Source: Candidatus Gastranaerophilales bacterium (GTDB taxonomy: Bacteria; Cyanobacteriota; Vampirovibrionia; Gastranaerophilales; Gastranaerophilaceae). From it: a stretch of DNA of 53,077 nt. The stretch covers positions 1 to 53,077 of the forward strand of contig CAAGGG010000077.1 in NCBI GenBank assembly GCA_900769355.1. The letters run 5' to 3'. Below, one piece after another: positions 1 through 7,763 of this stretch. Each line of letters begins with the position of its first letter. Position 1 is the stretch's first letter. The translations under genes and the position numbers were made by a program. The notes beneath the pieces were generated by a model. The model did no database searches, was not told the DNA's origin, and saw nothing but the letters and a program-made list of their open reading frames with translations.

Positions 1-78
1 AGACTTTTCTGGGAACACGGAGTCACGTTTAACGCGAATGTGGCTCCACACTCGCAAACAGAACAGCCTATTGAATAA
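1..78 (+). CDS. C-terminal fragment of a gene entering from the left
   Basis: The first frame is open from base 1 and ends at TAA (76-78). It reads RLFWEHGVTFNANVAPHS and then QTEQPIE, which looks like ordinary soluble-protein sequence. I do not recognise the family. A second frame is also open here (38-229), but its product is low-complexity and hydrophobic and runs into a repeat element at 190-250, so I prefer the short in-frame tail. A possible terminator-like pair (AACAGCCT at 62-69 with AGGCTGTT at 96-103, then Ts) overlaps the end. The gene body lies outside the window, so this is a tentative call. Confidence 0.4.
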   Translation, partial: RLFWEHGVTFNANVAPHSQTEQPIE

Positions 79-189
79 CTTTATCGCTCAAACAAAGGCT
101 GTTTTTGCTGTTTGTTTCGCTAACAAGTTATTGCTCATTTTGCTATCGTGGCAATTTGACTTCGTAATCAATTATAGTTACAATTTTTT

Positions 190-250
190 CGTCATTCTGA
201 AAAGGCAGAAAACCTTGCGTTTAGCATAGATTTTCGCCTTATTCAGAATC
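190..250 (-). repeat. GATTCT/AGAATGACG element, 61-nt type, copy 1
   Basis: Starts CGTCATTCTGAAAAG and ends TTATTCAGAATC, with GAAAACC and AGATTTTCG segments facing each other around a TTTAGC core. Its length and termini match the copies at 29749, 34585 and 48061. It is non-coding and could fold as a long imperfect hairpin. Confidence 0.75.
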
Positions 251-306
251 TATTTAATTTAAGTTGAGTTTTTAACAATATAATTTCTCAAAATTAATAA
301 AATTCC

Positions 307-654
307 CTACTCCTCACCGTTCACGGTCGTCATATTTATGACCAACGCCAAAAACGCAAGCACAATTGAACCTAAGAACGCTGACAAAAATCCGTTAACT
401 TCAAACCCTGGAGAAAGATAGCCAGCAAGCATTAAAAGGAATGAATTTATCACCAACGTAAAAATTCCAAGAGTCAAAATATTTATCGGCAGAGTAATAA
501 AAACAATCAGCGGTCTGACAAAAATATTAATCAGCGCAATAATCACTGTCACAAGCATTGCACTTTGGAAATTGTCTACACTAATTCCAGGAACAAGCCA
601 CGCCGTAAAAATTACAGCCAATGCAAATAAAATCCATCTTAATAGTAAAACCAT
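307..654 (-). CDS. Phage holin family 4 / YvlD-like small membrane protein
   Basis: A 115-residue, almost wholly hydrophobic protein with about four transmembrane segments (roughly residues 3-20, 30-48, 52-75 and 85-108). The motif INIFVRPLIVFITLPINILTLG, followed by a short loop and VINSFLLMLAGY, is typical of the Phage_holin_4_2 (PF04020, YvlD) family. Despite the name, these are mostly chromosomal inner-membrane proteins of unknown function, linked in some bacteria to envelope stress. There is no phage context here. The start is supported by a good ribosome binding site (AAAGGAG, minus strand) just upstream. It is transcribed away from the next gene. Confidence 0.8.
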   Translation of the reverse strand: MVLLLRWILFALAVIFTAWLVPGISVDNFQSAMLVTVIIALINIFVRPLIVFITLPINILTLGIFTLVINSFLLMLAGYLSPGFEVNGFLSAFLGSIVLAFLALVINMTTVNGEE

Positions 655-729
655 GATTTTCTCCTTTCTTAAATTGTTTTTATTTTAAAAGATTACAAAA
701 ACTTTTTCATTGCACAAAAGTATTACATC

Positions 730-758
730 TTGATAAAGTTCATATTTATATGTATAAT
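730..758 (+). promoter_or_regulatory. Sigma70-type promoter for the gene at 786
   Basis: TTGATA (730-735), exactly 17 nt, then TATAAT (753-758). It lies 27 nt before the start codon, with AGGAG in between. Confidence 0.75.
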
Positions 759-785
759 AATCCTTGATAAAATAGGAGAAATTAT

Positions 786-1142
786 ATGAAAGACAAAATT
801 TTAAACGCATTAATGATTATTATTCTTGTTGCTTTAGCAATAAATATTGCAACAGAAGAGCCAACAACAGACAGATACGAAGTTGTTACAGGCAACAATA
901 TGTTGACAATCCTCGTTGATAAACAAACAGGAGAAACTTGGAGAAATTGTATTTGCGGCGAAAAATCAAATGTTCCTGGTTGCTGGGAAAAAATGATTAC
1001 AATTAATCCTGAAGAATTCAACAAACCGATTGGCGAAGCAAAATCAATGAAAAAAATGATGGCATTGCAAAAACGCCAAGCAAAACTTCAAGAAAAAATG
1101 AATCCGGCACCACAACCGGCTCCTCAGCTCCCTCAAAAATAA
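786..1142 (+). CDS. Small membrane-anchored hypothetical protein
   Basis: 118 residues, no recognised family. Residues 6-22 (LNALMIIILVALAINIA) form a single hydrophobic segment that could be a signal anchor. The central part, with YEVVTGNNMLTILVDKQTGE, resembles the short beta hairpin seen in small exported proteins that contact a ligand or wall. Two cysteines (CICGE) and one more (VPGCWE) follow. The C-terminal third is charged and helical (KSMKKMMALQKRQAKLQEKM) and ends in a Pro/Gln-rich tail. The start has a strong ribosome binding site (AGGAG) and a near-consensus promoter, so this gene is very probably expressed. The function is unknown. Confidence 0.7.
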   Translation: MKDKILNALMIIILVALAINIATEEPTTDRYEVVTGNNMLTILVDKQTGETWRNCICGEKSNVPGCWEKMITINPEEFNKPIGEAKSMKKMMALQKRQAKLQEKMNPAPQPAPQLPQK

Positions 1143-1187
1143 GGATAAAGTCAGGCAACGCCCGATTTAGTAATTCTATAAAATAAA

Positions 1188-1211
1188 ATTAGGCGGGGTA
1201 ATCTTCCCGCC
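1188..1211 (+). repeat. Degenerate 24-nt REP, GGCGGGG flavour
   Basis: GGCGGGGTAATCTTCCCGCC (1192-1211) with a decayed head (ATTA instead of GTAG). It is the most diverged copy of the flavour seen intact at 3363, 23465 and 34551. Confidence 0.5.
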
Positions 1212-1270
1212 GATTTATAATTTACACACAGCATAAAAATAATAAAAATTAGTAACACACTCTTAAAAAC

Positions 1271-2203
1271 ATGGATGAAAATAAAAAAATAATTTGTTGC
1301 ACCAACAATTATCTGGGAATAGGGAATAGGCTAAAATACTTAATTTCTTGTTTAAGATATTACGACAATCCCGATATTATACATTTAATATGGCCGAGTT
1401 CTGGCTGGGTAAATTGCAAATTCAAAGATTTGTTCGTTTTTAATATAAAAACAGTTATTAAAGAATACGAAGAACCTAATGAAAACGAAACAATATCACA
1501 AGATCTTCCAACAAATTGGCGTCTATGGATTTCTCCAAATGACCATCTGCCACGAAACATAAAAAATGATGATCCCCTTGATAAGGACATTTTACGAATT
1601 GACTTTTTATATAATAAAATCCCTCAAAATATTATTGATATATATCAAGCCTATTTTTCTAAATTATCTCCAACAGAACCTGTGAAAGAAATAATGAAAA
1701 CCGCAAATGTAAAACCGAGTATGGTTGCAGTTCAAATAAGAGATAATAATGACTGGAGCGATAACGGAAGGACTTTATATATAAAACAATTTATAAAGGA
1801 AATGAAAAAATATCCTAAAAATACAATATTTTTTGTTTCTACAATGAATAAAGAGGTCATGGATATAATCCAGCATAACTTTCTAAACCAAATTGTAGCA
1901 ATTCCCAATAAAGATTACACATCAATGGAGTATTCTGTAGCAGACCTATTTTTATTAGGAATACCTAATCAAGCCCTGTGTTCGTGCGGTTCAACATTTT
2001 ATGAAGTAGCATGGTGGCTGGGGGGTAGCAAAGCTAAAGTTACAACAATAGGGAATTACAAAAACTGGATAATTACCCCAAAATCAAAATTTACACAATT
2101 TATTACTTCTATAAAAAATTACTTAAAATCTACTATAAAAAAAGTATTAAAGAAACTTATTAACACTGCACATTGCAGTTTTGGAGAATCAACAAAAAAA
2201 TAA
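1271..2203 (+). CDS. Putative glycosyltransferase, NodZ/fucosyltransferase-like
   Basis: 310 residues. The N-terminus has NYLGIGNRLKYLISCLRYY, the kind of G-x-GN-x-L segment that opens NodZ-like and other GT-B fucosyltransferases (GT23-related). Near residue 155 is VAVQIRDNNDW, comparable to the HxR/IR donor-binding segment of those enzymes. TMEYSVADLFLLG and SSF-like sequence (CGSTFYEVAWWLGG) follow, where the family carries its Ser/Asp nucleotide-binding residues. By analogy it would move a sugar onto a surface glycan. The C-terminus is a lysine-rich tail. There are no glycan genes next to it. The start lacks a clear ribosome binding site. The family assignment rests on motif resemblance only. 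Confidence 0.5.
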   Translation: MDENKKIICCTNNYLGIGNRLKYLISCLRYYDNPDIIHLIWPSSGWVNCKFKDLFVFNIKTVIKEYEEPNENETISQDLPTNWRLWISPNDHLPRNIKNDDPLDKDILRIDFLYNKIPQNIIDIYQAYFSKLSPTEPVKEIMKTANVKPSMVAVQIRDNNDWSDNGRTLYIKQFIKEMKKYPKNTIFFVSTMNKEVMDIIQHNFLNQIVAIPNKDYTSMEYSVADLFLLGIPNQALCSCGSTFYEVAWWLGGSKAKVTTIGNYKNWIITPKSKFTQFITSIKNYLKSTIKKVLKKLINTAHCSFGESTKK

Positions 2204-2208
2204 ACCAG

Positions 2209-2249
2209 ACCATTGTTTTACTAACAGAAAAGATAGTATGGTATTTTTT
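2209..2249 (+). terminator. Weak intrinsic terminator
   Basis: ACCAT pairs with ATGGT and ACTA with TAGT, followed by six Ts. The stem is interrupted, so it is a weak candidate for ending the gene at 1271-2203. Confidence 0.35.
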
Positions 2250-2302
2250 ACGTATTTATGCTAGAATTAAACTTATAATTGCAGTATGTAGAGGGGAAAA
2301 TT

Positions 2303-3355
2303 ATGTATTATCAAGGATTAATCAACACATTTAGAGAATATTTACCGGTTTCTGAAAAAACTCCGGTAGTTACACTTAACGAAGGAAACACTCCTTTGAT
2401 TAAGGCTGATAATTTGGCTAAAAAAATCGGAATTGACGCCGAAATTTATTTGAAATATGAAGGTTGCAACCCAACAGGAAGTTTCAAAGATCGTGGCATG
2501 ACTATGGCTGTTTCAAAAGCCAAAGAAGCAGGCTCAGGCGCAATTATTTGTGCGTCAACTGGCAACACATCTGCTGCCGCTGCTGCATACGGTGCAAGAG
2601 CAGGAATGAGAACATTTGTACTTATTCCCGACGGCTACATTGCACTCGGCAAACTTTCTCAAGCAATGATGTATGGTGCAGAAATCATCGCAATCCAAGG
2701 CAATTTCGACGAAGCGTTAGAAATGGTTCGCAAAATTTCCGACAACTACCCGATTACACTTGTAAACTCTGTAAACCCATACAGAATTGAAGGTCAAAAA
2801 ACAGGTGCATTCGAAATCTGCAACGCATTAGGACAAGCCCCTGACTATCACTTTATCCCTGTTGGAAATGCAGGAAATATCACAGCTTACTGGAAAGGAT
2901 ACACCGAATGGCATAAATTGGGTAAAATTCATACATTACCTAAGATGATGGGCTTTGAGGCAGAAGGAGCTGCCGCAATTGTTAAAGGCGAAAGAATTTA
3001 TAAACCTGAAACTCTTGCAACAGCAATCCGTATCGGAAATCCGGCAAGCTGGACAAAAGCAGAAGCTGCACGCGATGAAAGCAACGGTATGATTAATTTT
3101 GTAACCGATGAGGAAATTGTAAAAGCGTATAAACTTATCGCATCAACAGAAGGTGTATTTGCAGAACCGGCAAGTGCCGCATCAGTTGCCGGCTTGATTA
3201 AAGTAAAAGACCAAGTCAAAGAAGGCTCAAAAATCGTTTGTATTTTGACAGGAAACGGATTGAAAGACCCTGATAACGCAATTGAACATTCAAATGCAGG
3301 GGTTAAGAAAACCGCAGCTGATATGACTGAAATTTTAAAAGCTATGAATATTTAA
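2303..3355 (+). CDS. thrC: Threonine synthase
   Basis: PLP enzyme that converts O-phosphohomoserine to threonine in the cytoplasm. GNTPL (residues 32-36) and GSFKDRG with the PLP lysine at residue 62 open the fold-type II core. ASTGNTSAAAAAYG and HFIPVGNAGN are the phosphate- and cofactor-binding loops. At 350 residues it matches the short threonine synthases of Gram-positives, cyanobacteria and relatives, without the long N-terminal extension of the E. coli form. I start it at 2303 because AGGGG lies 7 nt upstream and the family begins near this point. An in-frame alternative at 2279 has no such site. No other threonine genes are adjacent, so it seems to be transcribed alone. A REP follows 7 nt after the stop. 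Confidence 0.95.
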   Translation: MYYQGLINTFREYLPVSEKTPVVTLNEGNTPLIKADNLAKKIGIDAEIYLKYEGCNPTGSFKDRGMTMAVSKAKEAGSGAIICASTGNTSAAAAAYGARAGMRTFVLIPDGYIALGKLSQAMMYGAEIIAIQGNFDEALEMVRKISDNYPITLVNSVNPYRIEGQKTGAFEICNALGQAPDYHFIPVGNAGNITAYWKGYTEWHKLGKIHTLPKMMGFEAEGAAAIVKGERIYKPETLATAIRIGNPASWTKAEAARDESNGMINFVTDEEIVKAYKLIASTEGVFAEPASAASVAGLIKVKDQVKEGSKIVCILTGNGLKDPDNAIEHSNAGVKKTAADMTEILKAMNI

Positions 3356-3362
3356 AATTAGT

Positions 3363-3386
3363 GGCGGGATAGGTATCCCGCCCTAC
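3363..3386 (-). repeat. 24-nt GTAG REP, GGCGGGG flavour
   Basis: Read on the minus strand: GTAG head, stem GGCGGGAT, loop ACCT, stem ATCCCGCC. It begins 7 nt after the thrC stop. Confidence 0.8.
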
Positions 3387-3401
3387 TCTTTGATTAAAGT
3401 G

Positions 3402-3427
3402 AGAAGTGAATTGTGAATAGTGAATGG
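3402..3427 (+). repeat. Heptamer array with TGA in each unit
   Basis: Units AGTGAGA, AGTGAAT, TGTGAAT and AGTGAAT. It is a single arm resembling the left arm of the inverted element at 36597. Confidence 0.6.
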
Positions 3428-3439
3428 TCCATATCATAA

Positions 3440-3463
3440 GTAGGTTGGACATACTTGTTCAAC
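3440..3463 (+). repeat. 24-nt GTAG REP, GTTG flavour
   Basis: GTAG head, stem GTTGGACA, loop TACT, stem TGTTCAAC (one G-T wobble). The geometry is the same as the other two flavours. Confidence 0.65.
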
Positions 3464-3482
3464 ATTATGAATAAATAACCTA

Positions 3483-3515
3483 GATTCTTTCGGCTCGGAG
3501 AGCTATAGAATGACG
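3483..3515 (+). repeat. Short GATTCT/AGAATGACG element
   Basis: A 33-nt version that starts GATTCTTTCGG and ends ATAGAATGACG, with an internal GGCTCGGAGAGC pairing. The termini match the 61- and 71-nt types, but the core is much shorter. Confidence 0.5.
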
Positions 3516-3548
3516 ACTAAAGTAGTTACAATTTAAAAATTTATAATA

Positions 3549-3619
3549 GATTCTGAATAGCAAAAAAATTTATTTTTCACTAATCGTTCAAAATAATTTT
3601 CTAAACTTTCAGAATGACG
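3549..3619 (+). repeat. GATTCT/AGAATGACG element, 71-nt type, copy 1
   Basis: Starts GATTCTGAATAGCAA and ends ACTTTCAGAATGACG, with a CACTAATCGTTCA centre. Length and centre match the copies at 23558 and 25405. Confidence 0.75.
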
Positions 3620-3682
3620 ACTTCGCAATTATTATGTAATGCCCCTAGTGTTTTAGTAACATAGTATCTTCCCCATAACAGA

Positions 3683-3722
3683 CTTGGCATCTACGCCTCT
3701 TTGCCTCTTGGCATCTAATTTC
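3683..3722 (-). repeat. Octamer array
   Basis: Five 8-nt units read on the plus strand as CTTGGCAT, CTACGCCT, CTTTGCCT, CTTGGCAT and CTAATTTC. It lies about 30 nt beyond the stop of the minus-strand gene at 3754. It is a more diverged member of the NNNN-TAAG arrays. Confidence 0.55.
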
Positions 3723-3753
3723 CGCTTAGCTACTTTAATAGCAATATTGCCTA

Positions 3754-4011
3754 CTATTTCTCGCTTTTGGCTTTTTCTTTTTGCTCTTCCAATTTGCGTT
3801 TAAACAAAACTTTTTGAAACAAATTATACATTTTTTCGCTATTTACAACCGTAATTTGCGTTTTTTTATTCACAAAATCAACATTCACATAAGGCTTTTT
3901 ACTGAAGATATTATTCTCAATATTCACAAGTTGAAACAGCCCCTCAGTTAGTATACTGACGGGCTCTCTCAAAAATGTATCGAATGTCTTTCGTATATCG
4001 AATTTTTTCAT
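3754..4011 (-). CDS. Small hypothetical protein
   Basis: 85 residues, family not recognised. It is predicted soluble with mixed helix and strand. A core reads EPVSILTEGLFQLVNIENNIF, then alternating residues suggest beta strands (YVNVDFVNKKTQITVV), and a charged helical C-terminus ends EEQKEKAKSEK. There is no signal peptide, and the ribosome binding site is poor. It lies downstream of and co-directional with the TPR gene (82-nt gap with a hairpin), so it could be its distal partner. Codon use is like that of the neighbours. It is a real gene with moderate probability only. Confidence 0.5.
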   Translation of the reverse strand: MKKFDIRKTFDTFLREPVSILTEGLFQLVNIENNIFSKKPYVNVDFVNKKTQITVVNSEKMYNLFQKVLFKRKLEEQKEKAKSEK

Positions 4012-4093
4012 TTTACTTTTATTTTGGTTTAATTTAGCTATTTACAAAGGATAAATACCCATCTAAATCTTCCCTGACAAGGGAAGACTCAGT

Positions 4094-5956
4094 TTAGTTT
4101 GCTTTCGGCTGGAATTTTTCCATTTTCTTCATGATTTCAGCTTTATCAGCAGCGTTTGGATTCATTGCCAAATACTGTTGATAATACTTAACTGCACCAC
4201 GATAATTCAATTCTTTTTCATAAGACATTGCCTTCAACTTAGCAATTTGAGGGCTGTTATGATAAAAGTCGATTGCACGATTACAGTATTCAATCGCTGA
4301 TGCGTAATTATTTTCTTGATATTCGTGCTGAGCAATATCAAAGAATTCATTTGATTTTGTTTCACAAAGGTTGATGTACTCAATACCGTTTTTCGCAATT
4401 ACGTTATCCGGGTCCTTCATCAAAGCCTTCTGTAAAGCCAATCTTGCAGTTCTGAATTGTTTGTTATGAACAAGAATTTCTGCCAAATACAAGTCGTCAT
4501 CAACCGAATTTGAGAAATTAACTGCGTTTTCAAACGTATAAACCGCATCTTTTTCTCTACCCAATGCAAGATAAGCTTCACCTTTGATTACGTTATCCAT
4601 AAGGTTGTTGCCTGCTGCTTGGATAATGTAGTTCAAGCTGTCACGAGATAACGGATCTTGGTGAATAAGTCTTGCAAGTTTCAATTTGGCAAGGTGAAGT
4701 TCCAAGTCCTCAGGACATTTTTCAATAGCTTTGTTGATGTAGTCATAAGCTAAGTAAACTTCTTTGTTAGTCGTAATACCGTTATTTTCACCACGATCTT
4801 TTGCCATTTCGTAGTATGTGTTTGCCAACCCTACAATTGCATCGTCGTTGTATGTTGCATCACCAACAAGTTTTGAATAATAATCAAGAGCTTGATCATA
4901 TTTTCTAATATGCAATGCCATATTGGCTATTCTCAATTTGCTTTCTGAGTTGTTTGGATTAATTGCCAAAGCTGTTTTCAATTGTTCCATTGCAAATTCT
5001 TCATCTGCGCGGTTTTCATAAATCGTTGCAAGGTTCATATAAGGTCTTGAGTTTTCAGGTTTTACAAGTTGTGCTTTTTTGAATGAATTAATTGCAGCGG
5101 CTTGATTACCTTGCTTCAAGTATAATTCACCTTGCAAAGTCAATGCCGGAGATGAATTTGGATTTACGTGCAATGAGTGATTTACCCAAGTCAAAGCTTT
5201 TGAATAGTTACCTCTTCTTGTTTCAACTTGCGCCATGTGGTACCAAGCTGTTGGGTTGTGAGTGTTGTATTTCATTGCACTCATAAAACTTTTTTCAGCA
5301 GCGTCAAGATCACCATTCATCATTTGAACAACGCCAACATTGTCGTGCGCATTTGCAAATCCAGGATTTATTTTCAATGCAGTATTAAACAATTCCAACG
5401 CATCATTTCTGTTACCCAATTTCAAAGTTGCAACACCCATTGCATTGTATGCTTGGAAGTATTTTGAATCAATATTTACGGCTGTAACAAATTCTTTTAT
5501 AGCAGAATTAATCAAGCCTCTGGTCGTCTTGATATAATCAACGTCAGATGCTGTTTGACGTTGCATATAGACATACCCTTGTGCATAGTGCAAAATAGGA
5601 TTGTTTGGAGCTTTTTTCAAAAGTTTGTCTAACTCAAACTGTGCAGGTTCAAGTTTGTGTTGTTTTGCCATTGAAACGACTCTCAAAGCTTGCAAATTAA
5701 TGTCATTAGGCTTAACCCCAATCATTTCTTTAAGTTTCACGTCTGCCTCATCACAGTGATTGTATTCAATCAACTTAGCGATTTCCGGATAAGGCTGAGA
5801 TACAGACTTAACATTCGTAACATTTTGTTGTGAGTAAATGTTTGGTACACTTGTTGTTGTTCTTTGAACTTGCGCCTGTAACTCCTTCGCGTTAGCTTGT
5901 GAAGTTAGAACCGTCATAACAACGATAGATGATACTAATAATCTCTTATAATTCAT
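4094..5956 (-). CDS. Secreted TPR-repeat protein
   Basis: 620 residues. Residues 1-23 form a Sec signal peptide (KRLLVSSIVVMTVLTSQANA, cleavage after ANA), so it acts in the periplasm or at the surface. From about residue 55 to the end there are about a dozen tetratricopeptide repeats with the usual W/L/G/Y-A/P spacing, for example YHMAQVETRRGNYSKALTWVNHSL followed by NPNSSPALTLQGELYLKQGN. These repeats are protein-protein interaction scaffolds. No catalytic domain is visible. The start has GGAG 7-8 nt upstream. It could serve in envelope assembly or polysaccharide export, but nothing nearby says which. Confidence 0.85.
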   Translation of the reverse strand: MNYKRLLVSSIVVMTVLTSQANAKELQAQVQRTTTSVPNIYSQQNVTNVKSVSQPYPEIAKLIEYNHCDEADVKLKEMIGVKPNDINLQALRVVSMAKQHKLEPAQFELDKLLKKAPNNPILHYAQGYVYMQRQTASDVDYIKTTRGLINSAIKEFVTAVNIDSKYFQAYNAMGVATLKLGNRNDALELFNTALKINPGFANAHDNVGVVQMMNGDLDAAEKSFMSAMKYNTHNPTAWYHMAQVETRRGNYSKALTWVNHSLHVNPNSSPALTLQGELYLKQGNQAAAINSFKKAQLVKPENSRPYMNLATIYENRADEEFAMEQLKTALAINPNNSESKLRIANMALHIRKYDQALDYYSKLVGDATYNDDAIVGLANTYYEMAKDRGENNGITTNKEVYLAYDYINKAIEKCPEDLELHLAKLKLARLIHQDPLSRDSLNYIIQAAGNNLMDNVIKGEAYLALGREKDAVYTFENAVNFSNSVDDDLYLAEILVHNKQFRTARLALQKALMKDPDNVIAKNGIEYINLCETKSNEFFDIAQHEYQENNYASAIEYCNRAIDFYHNSPQIAKLKAMSYEKELNYRGAVKYYQQYLAMNPNAADKAEIMKKMEKFQPKAN

Positions 5957-6076
5957 TTTATCTCCTGCAGGATAATTTAATTATTTTAATTCTTACAAAA
6001 GTATTGTATAATATTATTTATAAAAAAGCAATAATATAAATGAAGTAGAAAACGTATATATAAAGGCAATAACATT

Positions 6077-6991
6077 ATGAGTATAAACGAAAATTCAAAA
6101 CAAGATTTAGAAGATTTTAAATCCTACATAATAGCCGAAAAGAATTTTTCTAAGCACACCGCAAAAGCCTATTGTTCAGACATTTTGAGCTACTTAATAT
6201 GGCTTGAAGACACCGCATGCGAGGAGGTAAACTTTTCCAAAATCAGAGAATATATACACTTTATACAAAAGTTTAATTACAAGAAAACAACAGTCGCAAG
6301 AAAAATTGCTTCGTTAAGAACTTTTTACAAATATTTATATAGAGAGCAAAAAGTTGACTCAAATCCCGCGATGAACTTAAATAATCCAAAGCGTCCAAAA
6401 TCACTACCAAAGTTTTTGACACCAGATGAAGTTGAAAATATTTTAAACAATACAAAAATTGAAACACCGGCAGGATATCGCAACAGAACAATTTTGGAAC
6501 TTTTATGGGCTACCGGAATGCGTATTTCTGAACTATCAGGACTGAATTTTGGCGATTTGAACCTTGAAAACAATGAAATCCGAGTTTTCGGAAAAGGATC
6601 CAAAGAAAGAATTATCCTTGTTACTGACAGGGCAAAAAACTATCTTGAAAGATACATTGAAACCGCAAGACCGCTTATTCCCAAAGGTTTTCCTGTTCCA
6701 CCACAAAATGAAGATTCTCCTGTTTTCATAAATAATACAGGTTACAGATTGCAGACAAGAACAGTTCGAAATGCGATAAACGAAATCGTAGAAAAAATAA
6801 ATTTGCCAAAACATGTAACCCCACACGTTTTCCGTCACAGTTTTGCAACACATTTGATAGAAAACGGCGCAGACTTAAGAATTGTGCAAGAACTTTTAGG
6901 ACATGCAAGCATTTCTAACACGCAAATCTATACGCACGTTTCAACTCAGCACTTGAAAGAAGTATACAACGAAACTCACCCAAGAGCATAG
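6077..6991 (+). CDS. xerC: Tyrosine recombinase XerC/XerD
   Basis: 304 residues, the usual Xer length. The N-terminal SAM-like DNA-binding domain (residues 10-100) includes TAKAYCSDILSYLIWLE and the RKIASLRTFYKYL helix. The C-terminal catalytic domain has the full set of residues: Arg in ATGMRISEL (residue 149), Lys in GKGSKERIILV, HVFRHSFATHL (His and Arg), LLGHASI (His) and the nucleophile Tyr285 in TQIYTHVS. It resolves chromosome dimers at dif with FtsK. No integron or phage genes lie nearby, so a housekeeping role is likely. A weak AAAGG lies 10 nt before the start. XerC versus XerD cannot be decided from sequence alone. Confidence 0.88.
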   Translation: MSINENSKQDLEDFKSYIIAEKNFSKHTAKAYCSDILSYLIWLEDTACEEVNFSKIREYIHFIQKFNYKKTTVARKIASLRTFYKYLYREQKVDSNPAMNLNNPKRPKSLPKFLTPDEVENILNNTKIETPAGYRNRTILELLWATGMRISELSGLNFGDLNLENNEIRVFGKGSKERIILVTDRAKNYLERYIETARPLIPKGFPVPPQNEDSPVFINNTGYRLQTRTVRNAINEIVEKINLPKHVTPHVFRHSFATHLIENGADLRIVQELLGHASISNTQIYTHVSTQHLKEVYNETHPRA

Positions 6992-7070
6992 TTTTTAAAT
7001 TTTTGTTTTGAGCAAGTATATTCAACTTATTTCCCCCAAAAACAAACTTATCCGCTATTCACTTATTTTC

Positions 7071-7673
7071 TTATTCTCTTTCACTATCAATTGTAATTGC
7101 GCCTTGGCGGAAGATTTTAATTTCATCTGCGTCAGAAAACACCCCGACAACAGTTGATTCAAGTCCTTTGCAAATATACCCGAAATCCGGAATTATCAAA
7201 TCTGCAAGTCCTGTCATATTTTCTAACGCCTGTTCGTAAGTTTTTGCTGACGGCTGGTGTGAAAGGTTTGCGCTTGTTGTCGCAAGTACGTGATTAGGTG
7301 CGATTTCGCAAATCTCCTTGAAAACATCATTGTCTGGCACTCTTATCCCGACTGTTTCCATGTTGGAAGTTATGTAGTAAGGGGTTTGCTCACTTTTTTC
7401 AGTAACAATTGTAAGTGCCCCGGGGAAATATTTTTTAATAAGCCTACAACCTATCTTCGGGATTGGTTTGACGTAATCCAACAGGTTATATGTTTCATTT
7501 GACATCAATATGAGCGGTTTTTGAGCCTCTCGTTTTTTTATTTCGTAAATTTTTTTTACGGCTTTTTCAGATGTTGGGAGACAACCTAGTCCCCACACAG
7601 TATCTGTCACATAAGCAATTACGCCGTCATTTTCCAAAACTTTCTTAATTTCATTCGCATTTTGTATAATCAT
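7071..7673 (-). CDS. tsaC: Threonylcarbamoyl-AMP synthase (Sua5/YciO/YrdC)
   Basis: 200 residues, the short YrdC/TsaC form without the Sua5 C-terminal domain. It makes threonylcarbamoyl-AMP from threonine, bicarbonate and ATP for the t6A37 modification of ANN-decoding tRNAs. Visible motifs are GVIAYVTDTVWGLGC near the N-terminus, the lysine/arginine cluster KKREAQKPLILM, ATTSANLSHQPS for nucleotide binding, and STVVGVF...IFRQGAI at the end. The start follows a good AAGGAAG site. It lies downstream of tpiA but is separated from it by a terminator, so it probably has its own promoter. Confidence 0.9.
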   Translation of the reverse strand: MIIQNANEIKKVLENDGVIAYVTDTVWGLGCLPTSEKAVKKIYEIKKREAQKPLILMSNETYNLLDYVKPIPKIGCRLIKKYFPGALTIVTEKSEQTPYYITSNMETVGIRVPDNDVFKEICEIAPNHVLATTSANLSHQPSAKTYEQALENMTGLADLIIPDFGYICKGLESTVVGVFSDADEIKIFRQGAITIDSERE

Positions 7674-7703
7674 AAAAACTTCCTTTTTAGAAGTATTATA
7701 GCC

Positions 7704-7741
7704 TAAAAAAATACGATGAGAAAATTAATTCCCATCGTATT
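7704..7741 (-). terminator. Intrinsic terminator of tpiA
   Basis: On the minus strand AATACGATGGG pairs with TCATCGTATT and is followed by seven Ts (7704-7710). Confidence 0.85.
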
Positions 7742-7763
7742 CCTTGTATTTTTTTGCTAATTA

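Larger units (their letters stand above)
3356..3753. other. 398-nt gene-free gap made of repeat modules
   Basis: Contains no credible ORF. It holds a GGCGGG-flavour REP (3363), a 7-nt TGA array (3402-3427), a GTTG-flavour REP (3440), a short GATTCT/AGAATGACG element (3483-3515), a 71-nt version (3549) and an octamer array (3683). Confidence 0.7.

Noticed and set aside
38..229. 63-codon plus-strand ORF
   Set aside because: Low-complexity, hydrophobic product, no ribosome binding site, and its end is made of a GATTCT repeat element.
307..654. Prophage remnant suggested by the holin-family name
   Set aside because: The family is mostly chromosomal and no other phage gene is nearby; xerC at 6077 looks housekeeping.
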